A stretch of 64,000 nucleotides of DNA from Mixophyes australis (taxonomy: Eukaryota > Chordata > Amphibia > Anura > Limnodynastidae): positions 274,602,960-274,666,959 of the forward strand of contig JAVHZZ010000002.1 of NCBI GenBank assembly GCA_036250195.1. Reading direction: 5' to 3'. How positions within the stretch are numbered: position 1 is the stretch's first letter; each line of letters begins with the position of its first letter. Both the position numbers and the translations under genes were made by a program. This document shows positions 26,694 through 37,696 of this stretch, piece after piece. The notes beneath the pieces were generated by a model, which saw only the letters and a list, made by a program, of their open reading frames with translations, did not search any database and was not told where the DNA came from.

Positions 26694-27539
26694 TATTAAA
26701 GTAATTTTATTGTTTTCCAATAAGCATTGTCTAAGCGATTTGTGTGGTTCCGAAGCACAAGCAATTTATTTAGCAAAAGCAATTTGTTTAGCAGTTCAAT
26801 AAATAAGTACAATACAGTACAATATAGCCGATACATGATACCTATTGAAGATGTTACATTAAAGCAGGAAAGTATAAAAACACTGAATACATTACATCTT
26901 CCTTATAGGGTTCACCCAGGTTCAATGAATGCAGCCATGCCCTCACGTTTCCAGCATCAAAGAGACCTAGAACAAAAGCCTGCATGCTTGTATATACTTG
27001 TCCAGATAACACTTAGTGAGGTCTTCATTGGTCCAGGGTTAATGGTATTCCAGTTCCTTGCAAGTTATAGGTCAGTTCATTTGATCCTTACAAAGGGTGA
27101 GGAGAAACTTCCCCCACCCTATTGTTCACATGATTTGACTCAGAATTACCAGTGCAAACTGACTCACACAAAAGTATTTTTGAGCATTAATCTCATATTG
27201 CTTGTATCTTGCGATAGCTAGATGTGATTGCTATTCCGTCCACACCGGGTTAATGCTGGTAAAATAAGCTTTAATATGAGACCAAACTCTTTATCTTTTA
27301 AAACACCTGAACCATAAATACCTTTATTATATATGCAAAAATATACAATCTAATACATTTTACTATTAAATGAATGTGGATTGGAACCTTAATAAATATG
27401 AAATATATATATAAGTGAATGTGTACATGCGAGTGTATGCGTGCGTTATTTATCGTGTGATTGCGTCATGAAATAGAATCGCACGGTACAACAATATTAA
27501 TCAATATACTTTCTTTCATCCAATTATACGACTTCGACA
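26694..27539 (-). mobile_element. Complete ERV LTR (copy D)
   Basis: Minus strand starts TGTCGAAGTCGTATAATTGG and ends TTACTTTAATA. ATCG lies directly on both sides, so by itself this is a solo LTR with a 4-bp target duplication. It differs from B and C at several positions (for example GCAGTTCAAT here against GCAGATCAAT in B and C). Confidence 0.85.
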
Positions 27540-27543
27540 ATCG

Positions 27544-27846
27544 CATGTGGTTTATCCCATTAGCAGGTTAAATAATAATAATATAAAAAAACATTTTTGA
27601 CAGACCAAGCTACTCAGCATTGAGCCTGGTACTTTTGGAGCGGAGGGGGAGCACACCTAGAGAAGCCGACCCAATTCCAGGTAGCATTGTGACCCTCCTG
27701 GTACCCCTGGCTGGTAGATATCATTGAAATAAAAAATAAAATAGATGAAATAAATGAACTCTAGTGCCACCTTTTGTTTAATTAACTAATAGTGCCCCTG
27801 CATATATTTAATAAAAAATAATATTGCCCCTTATATTTAATTAGAT
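27544..27846. other. Right flank of the ERV array, no feature
   Basis: AT-rich host sequence starting next to the ATCG target duplication. Nothing recognised. Confidence 0.5.
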
Positions 27847-28062
27847 ACGGTGGATTTTAATTGCCCTGACATTGACTGGTGCAATGAAACTGATAGCACT
27901 GCAAAGGGAAGTTTTCAACCTTTCATGAGTCAGGGTCTTATATTGTCAAACAATACCAAGTTTATTACAAATGTTTATATTAAAGAGAGACTGGGAAGTG
28001 GTGATGTAGTCTTCTTTAATCTAAACTATAACGTAGACTTTGATTTGACAAAAACACTTTAA
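27847..28062 (+). pseudogene. LINE endonuclease fragment (CR1-like)
   Basis: The frame reads VDFNCPDIDWCN, resembling the GDFN-P-IDW block of the apurinic-type endonuclease of CR1-group LINEs. It is followed by GLILSNNTKFITNVY, like the conserved stretch leading to the second catalytic region. This endonuclease nicks target DNA to prime reverse transcription. Only about 60 codons are recognisable; the catalytic His block is missing. The following 300 bases may be more of the same element but are too decayed to assign. Confidence 0.45.
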
Positions 28063-29322
28063 AAACAAACTTTAACAGACTTTACAAAGACTTATTTCTC
28101 CATACTGAGGTTATCAAAGTATTTTTAAATTAACACATTTACTAATTTATTCCTGTCTGGAAAAAGTGCAAAAAAATCCTAAGAGCGCCTTAATTCAAAG
28201 GTGAAAAAGAAATAGATGCAACAAAGAGAGCATTTAAAATATTCAAGAAGCACTTTAATATGCGGTTTGTATACCATCACACATCAGATATGGTTTAAAA
28301 ATACAAATAACAGGATTTATCATCCTATAGTTTGGAGGTTGAAATCTCAAGCTACATCTGGTTTAAGCCAAACCGCATGGTATAACCAGATAGGAAATAT
28401 TGGGTATTGCTTTGTTCAGGCAGCAAAAATGACTGCACTGGGCTCCTCCTGAAACTCCTGCATATTGGGTAACAGGGTTAAAATGTGAAATATAGAGCAA
28501 CCTTTTGTGGCACTACAAGTGCAAGCATGTAGTAATAGGCCATAAGTGTGATTTCATGCTGGCGCTCATAGAACTACAAATACAAGCATGCATATGGGCC
28601 CAAGTACAAGTACATACTTCCACTTGGGATGTCAAAAGTCTGCACTATAAATGGTGCTTCCAATGTAAATTATGAAATGTTACTCCCTTAACAAATTATA
28701 ACATATAGCCCCTGTAATAAAATATGAAAACTTGCCCTATTATTGCCCCATAATAAATAATTTATGATTGCCCTATAAGTATTAACATATTATTACCCCC
28801 TAATTAATAAATTAATATTTGCCACATAATTAATACACCACCACTGACTACAATTGATATTACACTACCCAATGCATCAATTGTTCCCTACACCTCTTAG
28901 ATTGTAAACTCATTTAGAAAAGGCCATCTTTACCTTCTGTTTCATGTCATTGTCTGATAGTGTTGTTGGACCATGACATCTCTGGAATGCACAGAATTGG
29001 CCAGCAATGATGAGCAACTCGTGCAAGGTGCAGGACACATAAACAAAGGTGAGAGTCCTCCCCAAGCGACTCAACAATTCCTTTCAGGTAAATATCATAT
29101 CACAATACATATATTAACTATTGAAATTAGTTTAATGTTTACTTTAATGTGACTAAATAAATGTTGCTACACTATTAAACACTTGCTCCAAGTATGTAAT
29201 ACTCTTTGATGTAATCAAGTGATCATACAAGTCATTAATTTCAATTTATGCCACCAAAGAAAATTATATAGCTACCTAAAAATGTTCTAAACACTACATG
29301 CAGACAGGTAGATATTAGGGAT
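28063..29322. other. AT-rich intergenic DNA
   Basis: Nothing recognised beyond short open frames. Confidence 0.5.
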
Positions 29323-29735
29323 TATCATCAACATCATCATCATCATCATTTATTTATATATCGCCAGCAAATTCCGTAGCGCTTTACAATTGGGAACAAA
29401 CAGTAATAAAATGATACTGGGTAATACATACAGACAAAGAGGTAAGAGGATCCTGCTTGTAAGCTTGCAATTTATGGGACAATGGGAGTTTGATACACAA
29501 GGGTATGTGCTACACATTGCAAATTCATCCAGCTATAATGCAAACGTAAAAAATACTTAGTGGGCTATAAGATCCAGACACACAGCAATGTTGGTCACAG
29601 GGTTATTGTCTTATGTTAACTGTGTAGTGGGTGGTAATGGGGTGAGCTAGGTAGATTAAGAAGGTGGTGAAGGAATATTATAAGCTTGCCTGAAGAGGTG
29701 GATTTTTAGAGAACGCTTGAAGGTTTGTAGATGGG
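29323..29735 (-). mobile_element. L2 LINE 3' end, 5' truncated
   Basis: It begins (plus-strand view) with a CATCATCAT repeat and TTTATTTATATATCGCC, then AATTCCGTAGCGCTTTACAA. This is the same 3' end as the large L2 at 54069. Similarity runs to GAGAACGCTTGAA and stops near 29735. Only 3' UTR is present. Confidence 0.85.
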
Positions 29736-29984
29736 ATGCCTGAATAGGCAGAGCCAGAGTCTGTACCATCTTTTTCTGTTACGCGGGTGACCAGGAGGCA
29801 GCTGCGACCCACCAGCACTGGGAATATTGGGCCAGGGGAAAGTGAGGGCACAAATCAAAACTATCAAAACTATTTTGTGCTAATACTAACTTTGTTTGTG
29901 TCAATATTTTGCTGCTTTCTCCACTAAACGCAGTTTCGAAAAAAAAAATGGTTTCCTTGTTTTTTTGTACATTTATTCTAAGCA

Positions 29985-30880
29985 TTGCATTTTAAGTAAA
30001 CCCAAATGTACTTACATGAAACGTAACTTGAAATCACATATGTCTTGAAGGTGGAATAAACATGTGATTCTGGAGGGCCAGGGTCGACATCATCATCCTT
30101 CTGGCCAGCAACCTCATCCTCTTCTACCCATGGAACTTCACTCCGGATGGCAATATTGTGAAATATCACACACAGAGCTATGATGTTGCACACTTACTGA
30201 CCGCTCAAAGCAACGGAATCAGGCTTTTACAAGTCTGTTCTATAACCGATCTGCTGGTGGTATGTGTGGAATTGTATGCAACCTCTTGCTCTGTGTGCGG
30301 ATGTAAAAATCAGAGTGAGGAGCCAAGGTTGGAAAGAGTAAGCATTTTCTGCTTTGAAAGAAAAGTGAAAAAAATTAACGTGTGTATTAGGAAACAAAAT
30401 CCTATTCAAATTATGGGGAAAGTATGCCATTACATGGCGCTATTAATATCCATATTGCAAATAGTGTTTTCATATTGTGTCAAAAACATACCAGTTAATA
30501 GCCCAATGTATTGTATACAAAAAATTAGGACTAAAAACGGGCTAACAATAAACAATTAATGAAGAAAAAAGTACCTAATAGCTACACGTTTCCAAGTGGC
30601 TTTGCATCTCTTTGCCCCTTGGCTAATTTGCGCCACAAGCCTGATTGCCTGAAGACAAAGGAATCGTGGCTGCTTCCAGGCATTTAGCAACCAGGCATTG
30701 AACCTGGAAAGATGTGTCACATATACAGCCTGAACATTTATCGAGTGGAAATGCTTTCTATTACGAAAAATAGATTAATTTCCACCGATGGGATCAGGGC
30801 TATATGTGTACTATCTACTTCCACATTATGGGCACAAGACTGACACGTGGGCTGAAGACATGGTCCCTTAACCGGTGATG
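29985..30880 (-). pseudogene. Harbinger (HARBI1-like) transposase pseudogene
   Basis: Minus-strand pieces match a PIF/Harbinger DDE transposase in order: RKHFHSINVQAV near 30760, then SGLWRKLAKGQRDAK near 30630 in another frame, then VCNIIALCVIFHNIAIR with VPWVEEDEV at about 30190-30090. The last is the usual C-terminal block (ACxxLHNIA followed by a Pro and an acidic run). Several frame changes and stops break the gene. The right end of the parent element may be the sequence ATGAATCAGACCC near 31550, which resembles the ends of the MITE at 13652; no left end is visible, perhaps lost next to the L2 fragment. Confidence 0.7.
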
Positions 30881-33800
30881 GAATATCAGATGCTATTTTT
30901 TGAGAGGATGATGTCTGTTTTCCTCCAGAATCATTGCTTGTGCTACAAATTGAGGGGGTGGGGGTAATTAAAAAATAAAAATTACCTTATGGATTGCAGA
31001 TTTTTGGGTACCATTTATAATCACACATTATATACAAAACAATACTAACGGCTAACACAGCACCTTACATATTTTTGGATTTAATTTTCTAAGACACAAT
31101 TTAATTGCAATTCAGTATAATAAAGCATGTAGTGTTAGAAACAATGTTAGAAACAGTTTTAAAAAAATTATAAATTCAAAATCGGTACACTAATGTATGC
31201 AGAAAGGAGCATAACATCTTAAATAAAACTCATTATAGCAATTCTAATGTAAGCAACTATGTATAAGGGAGTATAACATTTAAAAAAAATATATATATAT
31301 ACAAATGCTTTCCAAGGGTCAGAAAGACATCTGCACATGCTAACGAATATAATGGTTAGTTAAAAAATTACTTGTCTTGTTTTGTTGCTACTGAGACACG
31401 TATGTGAAGGTTTCAACTACCTATTTACGTTTCTCTGCCCCTCCCCTGCCCTGTTCCACCCTTTCAGTCATACAGTCCCTTTCGGAGTATGCGCAAAACT
31501 ATTTCACAAGAAATATACGCACGCAGGCGGACTTGTCCTGACATGAATCAGACCCAATTTTTTAAAAGTGGTAGGACTAATGTTGTTATGTATAACCTGT
31601 TACAATTAAACAGTATTAATACAATATTATAAAAACCACAATGCAAGAGTTGCAAACTATTTATGCCAAACCAAAAAATGAAAAAAGGAATCTACAATAT
31701 TTTTGGCAGTTCATTTAATAATACCGGACTAAACTGCTTTAGTTTGTATTAAGCACCTTTAGATGTAATGCTTGCAATATCTGATTTGCTCCTCTACATA
31801 ATAACGGTCACACCCTATACTCGGTACATAACCAATCACCATACTGTTCAACACTGGTGCTCTTTGCACACATCTTACAAAATAATCTACTACTGGATAT
31901 TTCTTATTCAGCACTTTATTGCCTTGAACATTCTCAATTGTGATCCTAATTATACTTTTATGTTTCCAAAATAGTTTTCATTTTAAAATCCTGTAATTTT
32001 GCCAGTTTAAATCTTTGAACTTGAAATATCTAGTTATGGAAAACTCTTTCTGCAAGTACACATATTTGATATCACTGTAAACATTGGAGATCACAAAATA
32101 AAATAAGGGCTTTATTTTGTGGGTACAATGAATTGTGTGAAAGTAGCTAAGGAAAGAATCACAGATTAGAGTTGGCAATCTGTATATTTCAAATATTAAT
32201 TCACATTTACAGAAACCACTATTATTTTTTAACATATATTTCATTGAGGTTCTCAAACTAAAAAGCAAAGAGAGCTATATTACTGTATTAACACGTTAAA
32301 TGAAATTACAAAATATATGATACTTCACTTAATAATTGTGATATAAAGTTTTGAGCTTTACCATAGAGATTCATCAGTTAACATGCAAACACAATTAACA
32401 GTGGAACATAATGCATGATAACATAATTATTAATACAAGTTGTCATCATTTTGTATTTTGCCAGCATTTTGTTATTTTTTTATAATAAATCATTTTTAAA
32501 AAGTCACAAAATCTCTTTCTATCATGATATTTTGACATTTGCAATGGGTTGACACAAAGGGATTTATAACGCTTATTATTAAGGCTGCTGAAAAAAGAGT
32601 TGATGAGATGAATGTTTAACCAGACACCACAAGAAGCCTATGATCCTCAGGTGTGACAATTGGGGCTCTATTGAAATGAGATGCACAGTCATGCACTCGC
32701 TCAGATGCCAGGTTAAAGATTTGCTTGGGGGCAGTCAATAACATAGACTAAAGAATGTCTGCTCTTTTCCTGCTTCCAAGTAGCAGCACTTAAGTCTCAG
32801 CCCCATACTTGAATCACTGTACTATCTCCACTTCATCAAAACCAGGGAGTTTAGTCTTTGATTATTGTTGTGACTCACAGTATTAGAGAACTACTTACCC
32901 TGTCATTTCTACTTTAATCACAGATCCACTGTCAGCAGAGCTGTGAAACAGTTCAAATTGTAATTATAGGAAGCCCATCTGCTAGAAACCACAAATCAGG
33001 CTTTACCATATGCTTTTAAAGGTGAACTAATGCCATGATGTAATAACTGTATTTTTCTGCAGATTTAAACCGTTGCCTCAGAAGTTAACGTACACAATAA
33101 AAGCTTTCTGAACCTTGACCTGCTTGAGCTTTTGTATCACGGGGATCTTATATTAACCTGTAAGATTGCCCAGCTTTTCCACAAGTATTTTTGTGCTGCT
33201 GAACATATCATAGTGATAACTTAATGATATATGTTGGTTTGTGTCACAGATGAAATAAAGAAAGTAGAGCTGTCATTCAACAAAATATAAATGAAAGAAC
33301 TAGGAACATGGAATGATGAGCATAAATGCATGAAATGTAATCTAAGTATAAAAGTAGAGCTATATGTTGCAAAGAATTTAATAAATTGATATGTATCAAA
33401 AGTTTACAGACAATGCTATTTTTGTAAAACTCATAGGGCCTGATTCATACATACATACATTCATACATTCAGGCACACATACTGAGCGCAACGTACATTT
33501 GTTTTAAAATGCACATAATTAAAGTATGCACAAATTCAACAAAGAGTTGATCTGAAGATACCTGCACTGATGAATACGGGGTAAGTCGGTTCTGCTCTAC
33601 TAGACACTGCAGGATACATCCAATATATAAGAGAACTATACATTCTCAAAAGAATGACCAGGAAAAAAAATGGAATCAATTTCACCTGTTAATAATATAG
33701 GCATTAATAGGCATTAAAAATGCAAATTTTTTTCTCTCCCATGAAAACATTTATTAGGATGTTATTAATGGATTAATGGCTAGTGTACATAAAATAATTT

Positions 33801-34779
33801 TTTTACAGTTGCTGCTGATTTCATACACCTGTTGTAGCATCCATACACAGCTACCAACATTAGTTAGAGGCACAAATTTGTGAATTAGCAGCTCCACCAT
33901 TTTGTGAGTGACAGCAATCTCACTCCATGATAGTGCTGAATCTGCAGCTAACCGCAGGATGTGATGACATACCATGTCTGTATTGCGCAAGGAAGATGTC
34001 CATTAAGGCATCTGCCTTAATCGTCGTAATATCATTGCTTTTTGGCATTTGAGTTCATAAGTTTCAATAGTTTTCTTACATTTTAGATGGTGTGTAAGTG
34101 TAACCTCAATCGAACATGTTAAACCGTAAGGATTTTTGTCTATGGAGTTTCATAGTTTTTTTTGCAGAGTTAAAATATGTATATCAAATTCAGAGACATA
34201 GAATTTGATGGCAGATAGGAAACAATTGGTCTCACTAGTTTCCACTAGTTTCCATTTTTCGTAACCCCTTATAACTAAGTATGTTTACATTGTCCTGTTA
34301 TTACAGCATCTACCATCTCTGTTGGATACCTATTCCACCTATCCATTACTGTTTTGGTAAAGTAATTTTCCACAGGATCTCTCATGCCATGTGCAGTTCC
34401 TCTCTGTAATTTCTGCTCCTCAAACTCAACAATGTGACAGGTAGACACAGAAACTCAGTCAGGCTGCTCCTCTCTCACTGATGCCCAGGTACATCATTGG
34501 ATCTCCACAAAACAATAATAAATAAAACAATCCCTTATACATAGAATAACAAACAACATTACAAATAAGAGTATATAACATACAACATCCAATATTTAGA
34601 ACAAAATTAGGAAGCTCCCACAGCTTTTCAGTGCCCTTACTATGTCCTGTCTAGCCTTTACACAATATTTTAGCCTGTTTAAGATCATAGATGGATCTAA
34701 AGGTGTAGATAAAATGTGTTCTGCTTTATATACATTGAAGTAGACACAATTCCAGCTCATGATAGATAACTGCAGAGAA
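30881..34779. other. AT-rich intergenic DNA
   Basis: No gene recognised. A short CATA/CATT tetranucleotide tract sits at 33452-33473. A copy of GGGCCTGATTCAT at 33436 resembles Harbinger-type ends but has no partner. Confidence 0.5.
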
Positions 34780-35700
34780 TCATTCCCCTAGCACAATACT
34801 GGCTTATGACAGTTCCTTGCAGAGCTTTATTCCATCCAGCATAGTACCCACTCTTGGCAGATCCTGGGAAAATGAGCATCCCACCCCTAATCAAACTATG
34901 TGCTCCTGACAGATCCCTGCAGAACACTCCTCCCCAAAAACGATCTACCATTCCAAACAGCAGAGCAATCCCACCTAACACAATGCCCACTAACATATCC
35001 CTGCAGAGCATTCCTCTCCCAACACACTACCCACTCTTTACAGATCCCAGCAGAGCATTCCTCCATTCAACACAGTGCCAACTTCTGACAGATCCCTGCA
35101 GAGAATTCATCCACCCCAACAGTGACCATTTCAAACAGATCCCTGCAGAACATCCCTCCCACCAATAACTCATGACAATACCTGCAGAATATACCTCCTT
35201 TCAAAACAGTATCTGTTTCAAACAAATCACTGCAGAGAATTCCTCCCCCAACACAATACCCGCTCCTAACTGGTCTCTACGCTCTGTCTCATTCCTCCAG
35301 ATCTCTGCATAATCTTTCTCATCTTGTACAAGAAGTGATGATTTATGTTACAGAACATACCCCCAGCCAGTTCTCCAGAGAACATCCATACTCCCAAAAT
35401 AGTACCAGTTAATAGTAGATCCCAGCAGAGCATCCATTCCCCCAACAAAGTGCATAGCATTCCTCCCTCGAGTGCACTGCCTACTCTCCGAAGAGATCAC
35501 TACAGAACATCTTTTCCACCAAAACAGTATCTGATCCTGACAGATTCCTGAAAAACATTCTTTCATTTAACACAGTGCCACCTCCTGTAACATATCTGCA
35601 GAGAATCCCTCCCAACAACACATTCTCTGCTTCTGACAGATCCCAGCATATAATTCCTCTTTAGAACACACTAACTGCTCCTGAATTCAATTAATAGACT
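34780..35700. repeat. Degenerate minisatellite
   Basis: A motif containing GACAGATCCCTGCAGAGCAT and TTCCTCC recurs roughly every 45-55 bp with many substitutions and gaps. Open frames across it are repeat artefacts. Confidence 0.7.
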
Positions 35701-35989
35701 TCAAACCACCAGCGCACAAAAATAATAGTCCTATCACCCCACCTTTAAAATAACCTCCACCACCATAATCACGTCTAAATTGAATGAGTAGCCCCCACCA
35801 ATAAATGAGTAGCACCAACCTGCCATAAAATTAATATCCCTCGAATCGGACCCACCAACACCATCCACATTATAGAAAGATCCCTGCCACACTTCCATTC
35901 ATCTGGACTCCTGAGCTGTATACTTTAGGAGACAGATTCTTATGTCTGCTTCCCTTGCTGCCTGAGCATGTGGGATGGCGCGGTCATTT

Positions 35990-36456
35990 CAATAGATGTA
36001 CTGGCCCATTTGTGTCTTGCTGAGAATGGTGGGAAGCTGTCACATGCAGAGGGAATGGGGGGCTATCACATGCTGAAGGCATGACGTGGGGGACTGTCAC
36101 GCTGAGGAGATGGAGGGGGGACTGTCATATTTTGAAGAGAAGGAGACTGTCAGATGCTAAGGTGCTAAGGGGAAGGAGAGGGGAGGGAGATACTAACACA
36201 CGCTAAGGGGGGAGAGAGGCAGGATACTATTACACACTGAGGAGGGGAGGGATACTGTCACACAATGAGAATGGGAGGAAGGGAGGATACTGTCACATGC
36301 TGAGAGGGACAAGGATGGGGTATACTGTAATGCACTAAGAGGGGGGAGGGGGATACTATCACATTATGAAGAGGGACATATTATCACACACTGAAGGGGG
36401 ACATTATCACAAGCTGAAGGGGTGCATTATCACACACTGAAGTGGGGATATAATCA
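35990..36456. repeat. G-rich minisatellite left of the plus-strand ERV
   Basis: Imperfect units of about 25-45 bp built on ACTATCACACACTGAAGGGG. The same motif resumes at 46307 on the other side of the ERV, so the provirus landed inside this repeat. Confidence 0.8.
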
Positions 36457-36999
36457 GGGGGCTCTAAGTTGGTGGTTACGTTATCGGAAGGTATACAACG
36501 CTTACGGATTTCGGTTCCTCAACAAAGGGTGGATTGTCGCGTCACATACGGGAAAGAACGCAATGTGTTCAAAACCTGTTATTCACTCTGTGTTGCGAAA
36601 CCGAATGTCCGTTGTTGCATAATCTGAAGGAACGCTAACTTGAATCTAGGAACAAGAAAGAAAAATGTTTCTTTTTATTGTTGTTTTGAGTTTTAAAGGT
36701 ATTGCATTGCATAGCATATGTGTACTTCCTGTTTAGCGTATATGAACTTCCGGTATTGTTGTCACATGTTTAAACAGTCGTGTTCATGGTCTGTTATATA
36801 TACATAGTATAATCACTTGTTAAAGTCTCTGAAAATATATTACTATTGTTTGGGAAATTTATTTTCTGTACGGAAAACAAAAGGTTGTGTGTGTGTGTAT
36901 GTGAATGTTATGCATAAAGACAAAAGTATACTGGTAACGGAATATAGGTTTTTTGCATGCCCGCTCAATACTAATCACGACGTTACTGATAAATAGTAT

Positions 37000-37061
37000 G
37001 TCTGCATCCTGTCCGCACAACAGCAGTTCTCAATGGGAAGGCGGACAGAGATGGTATAGTT
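37000..37061 (+). repeat. 62-bp gag-derived segment in the ERV leader
   Basis: This segment (starting GTCTGCATCCTGTCCGCACA) matches 38382-38443 inside gag with about four differences. The minus-strand ERV leader lacks it, reading from the AGTAT block directly to CTTTAAGCG near 22510. Confidence 0.85.
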
Positions 37062-37696
37062 ATCTTTGAGCGATGCGATTTGACTGCATGGTAAGGCCGT
37101 GATTGAGTATTGGGAGAGCAGCGTGGAAGTGTTGGAAAGAGATAGCGCTATAGTTAAGGTGTGTCTGACGGGGCACGGTAAACCAGTAACCTGACAACAA
37201 AGGTTCTGTTCTAAGGGTGAGCAGGATATAAAGAGACCTTTGTGTGAAGTGGTGTTCTGTTCTAACAAAGAGCAGGTGATAAAGAGACACCACAGAGTAT
37301 ACATGGCAGGTATACTCGAAGCGAAAATAACAGGTTTTCGCGTCATTCCCAATAGTAATCGCAAAGCTTACTGATAGTTAGTATCTGTAAGCGGTGCGAT
37401 CGGACCGCATGGTTGATTTTGTGCAGCCGTGATTGTGACTTGGGAGATGTGGGAGGAAATACGCTGCAACCACTGATATTCTTGATTGATATCGGTTGCT
37501 AACAGTGGTAAAGTACTCAAACTAGGAAAAGCAGGGTATTGCGAACTTGGTACTTGTCTGATCCTAGTTGTGTTAGAAGGTGGGTGGCTTAGCCTGATTA
37601 AATCATCCACGGTTGATCTCTAGTAGGTTCTGTTTGAAAGGAGAACAGTTAAAAAGGCCCTGTTTGTGTAGCGTTGAGAAAAAGGTTGTTTTCACA

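Larger units (their letters stand above)
23055..27539 (-). repeat. Tandem LTR-plus-flank array at the ERV 5' side
   Basis: Order by coordinate: LTR B (23055-23798, truncated), flank C (23799-24874), LTR C (24875-25618, truncated), flank D (25619-26693), LTR D (26694-27539, complete). The repeat period is 1820 then 1819 bp; the single-base difference is GATGGGCC against GATGGCC near 26480. The joint TGCGAGTG|AACACTGG occurs twice (23798/23799 and 25618/25619) and joins U3 to the flank segment at a point not joined in copy A. ATCG flanks LTR D on both sides (26690-26693 and 27540-27543) and also LTR A. Confidence 0.9.

Noticed and set aside
16118..27221. Near-identical 120-164 codon plus-strand frames at 16118, 23088, 24908 and 26727
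   Set aside because: They are antisense frames within LTR copies A-D, repeated only because the LTR is repeated.
30158..30559. 133-codon plus-strand frame
   Set aside because: It overlaps the Harbinger pseudogene on the other strand and has no recognisable domain.
33754..33990. Possible transposase fragment on the minus strand (78 codons)
   Set aside because: No catalytic motif or repeat end could be matched; similarity to any family was not convincing.
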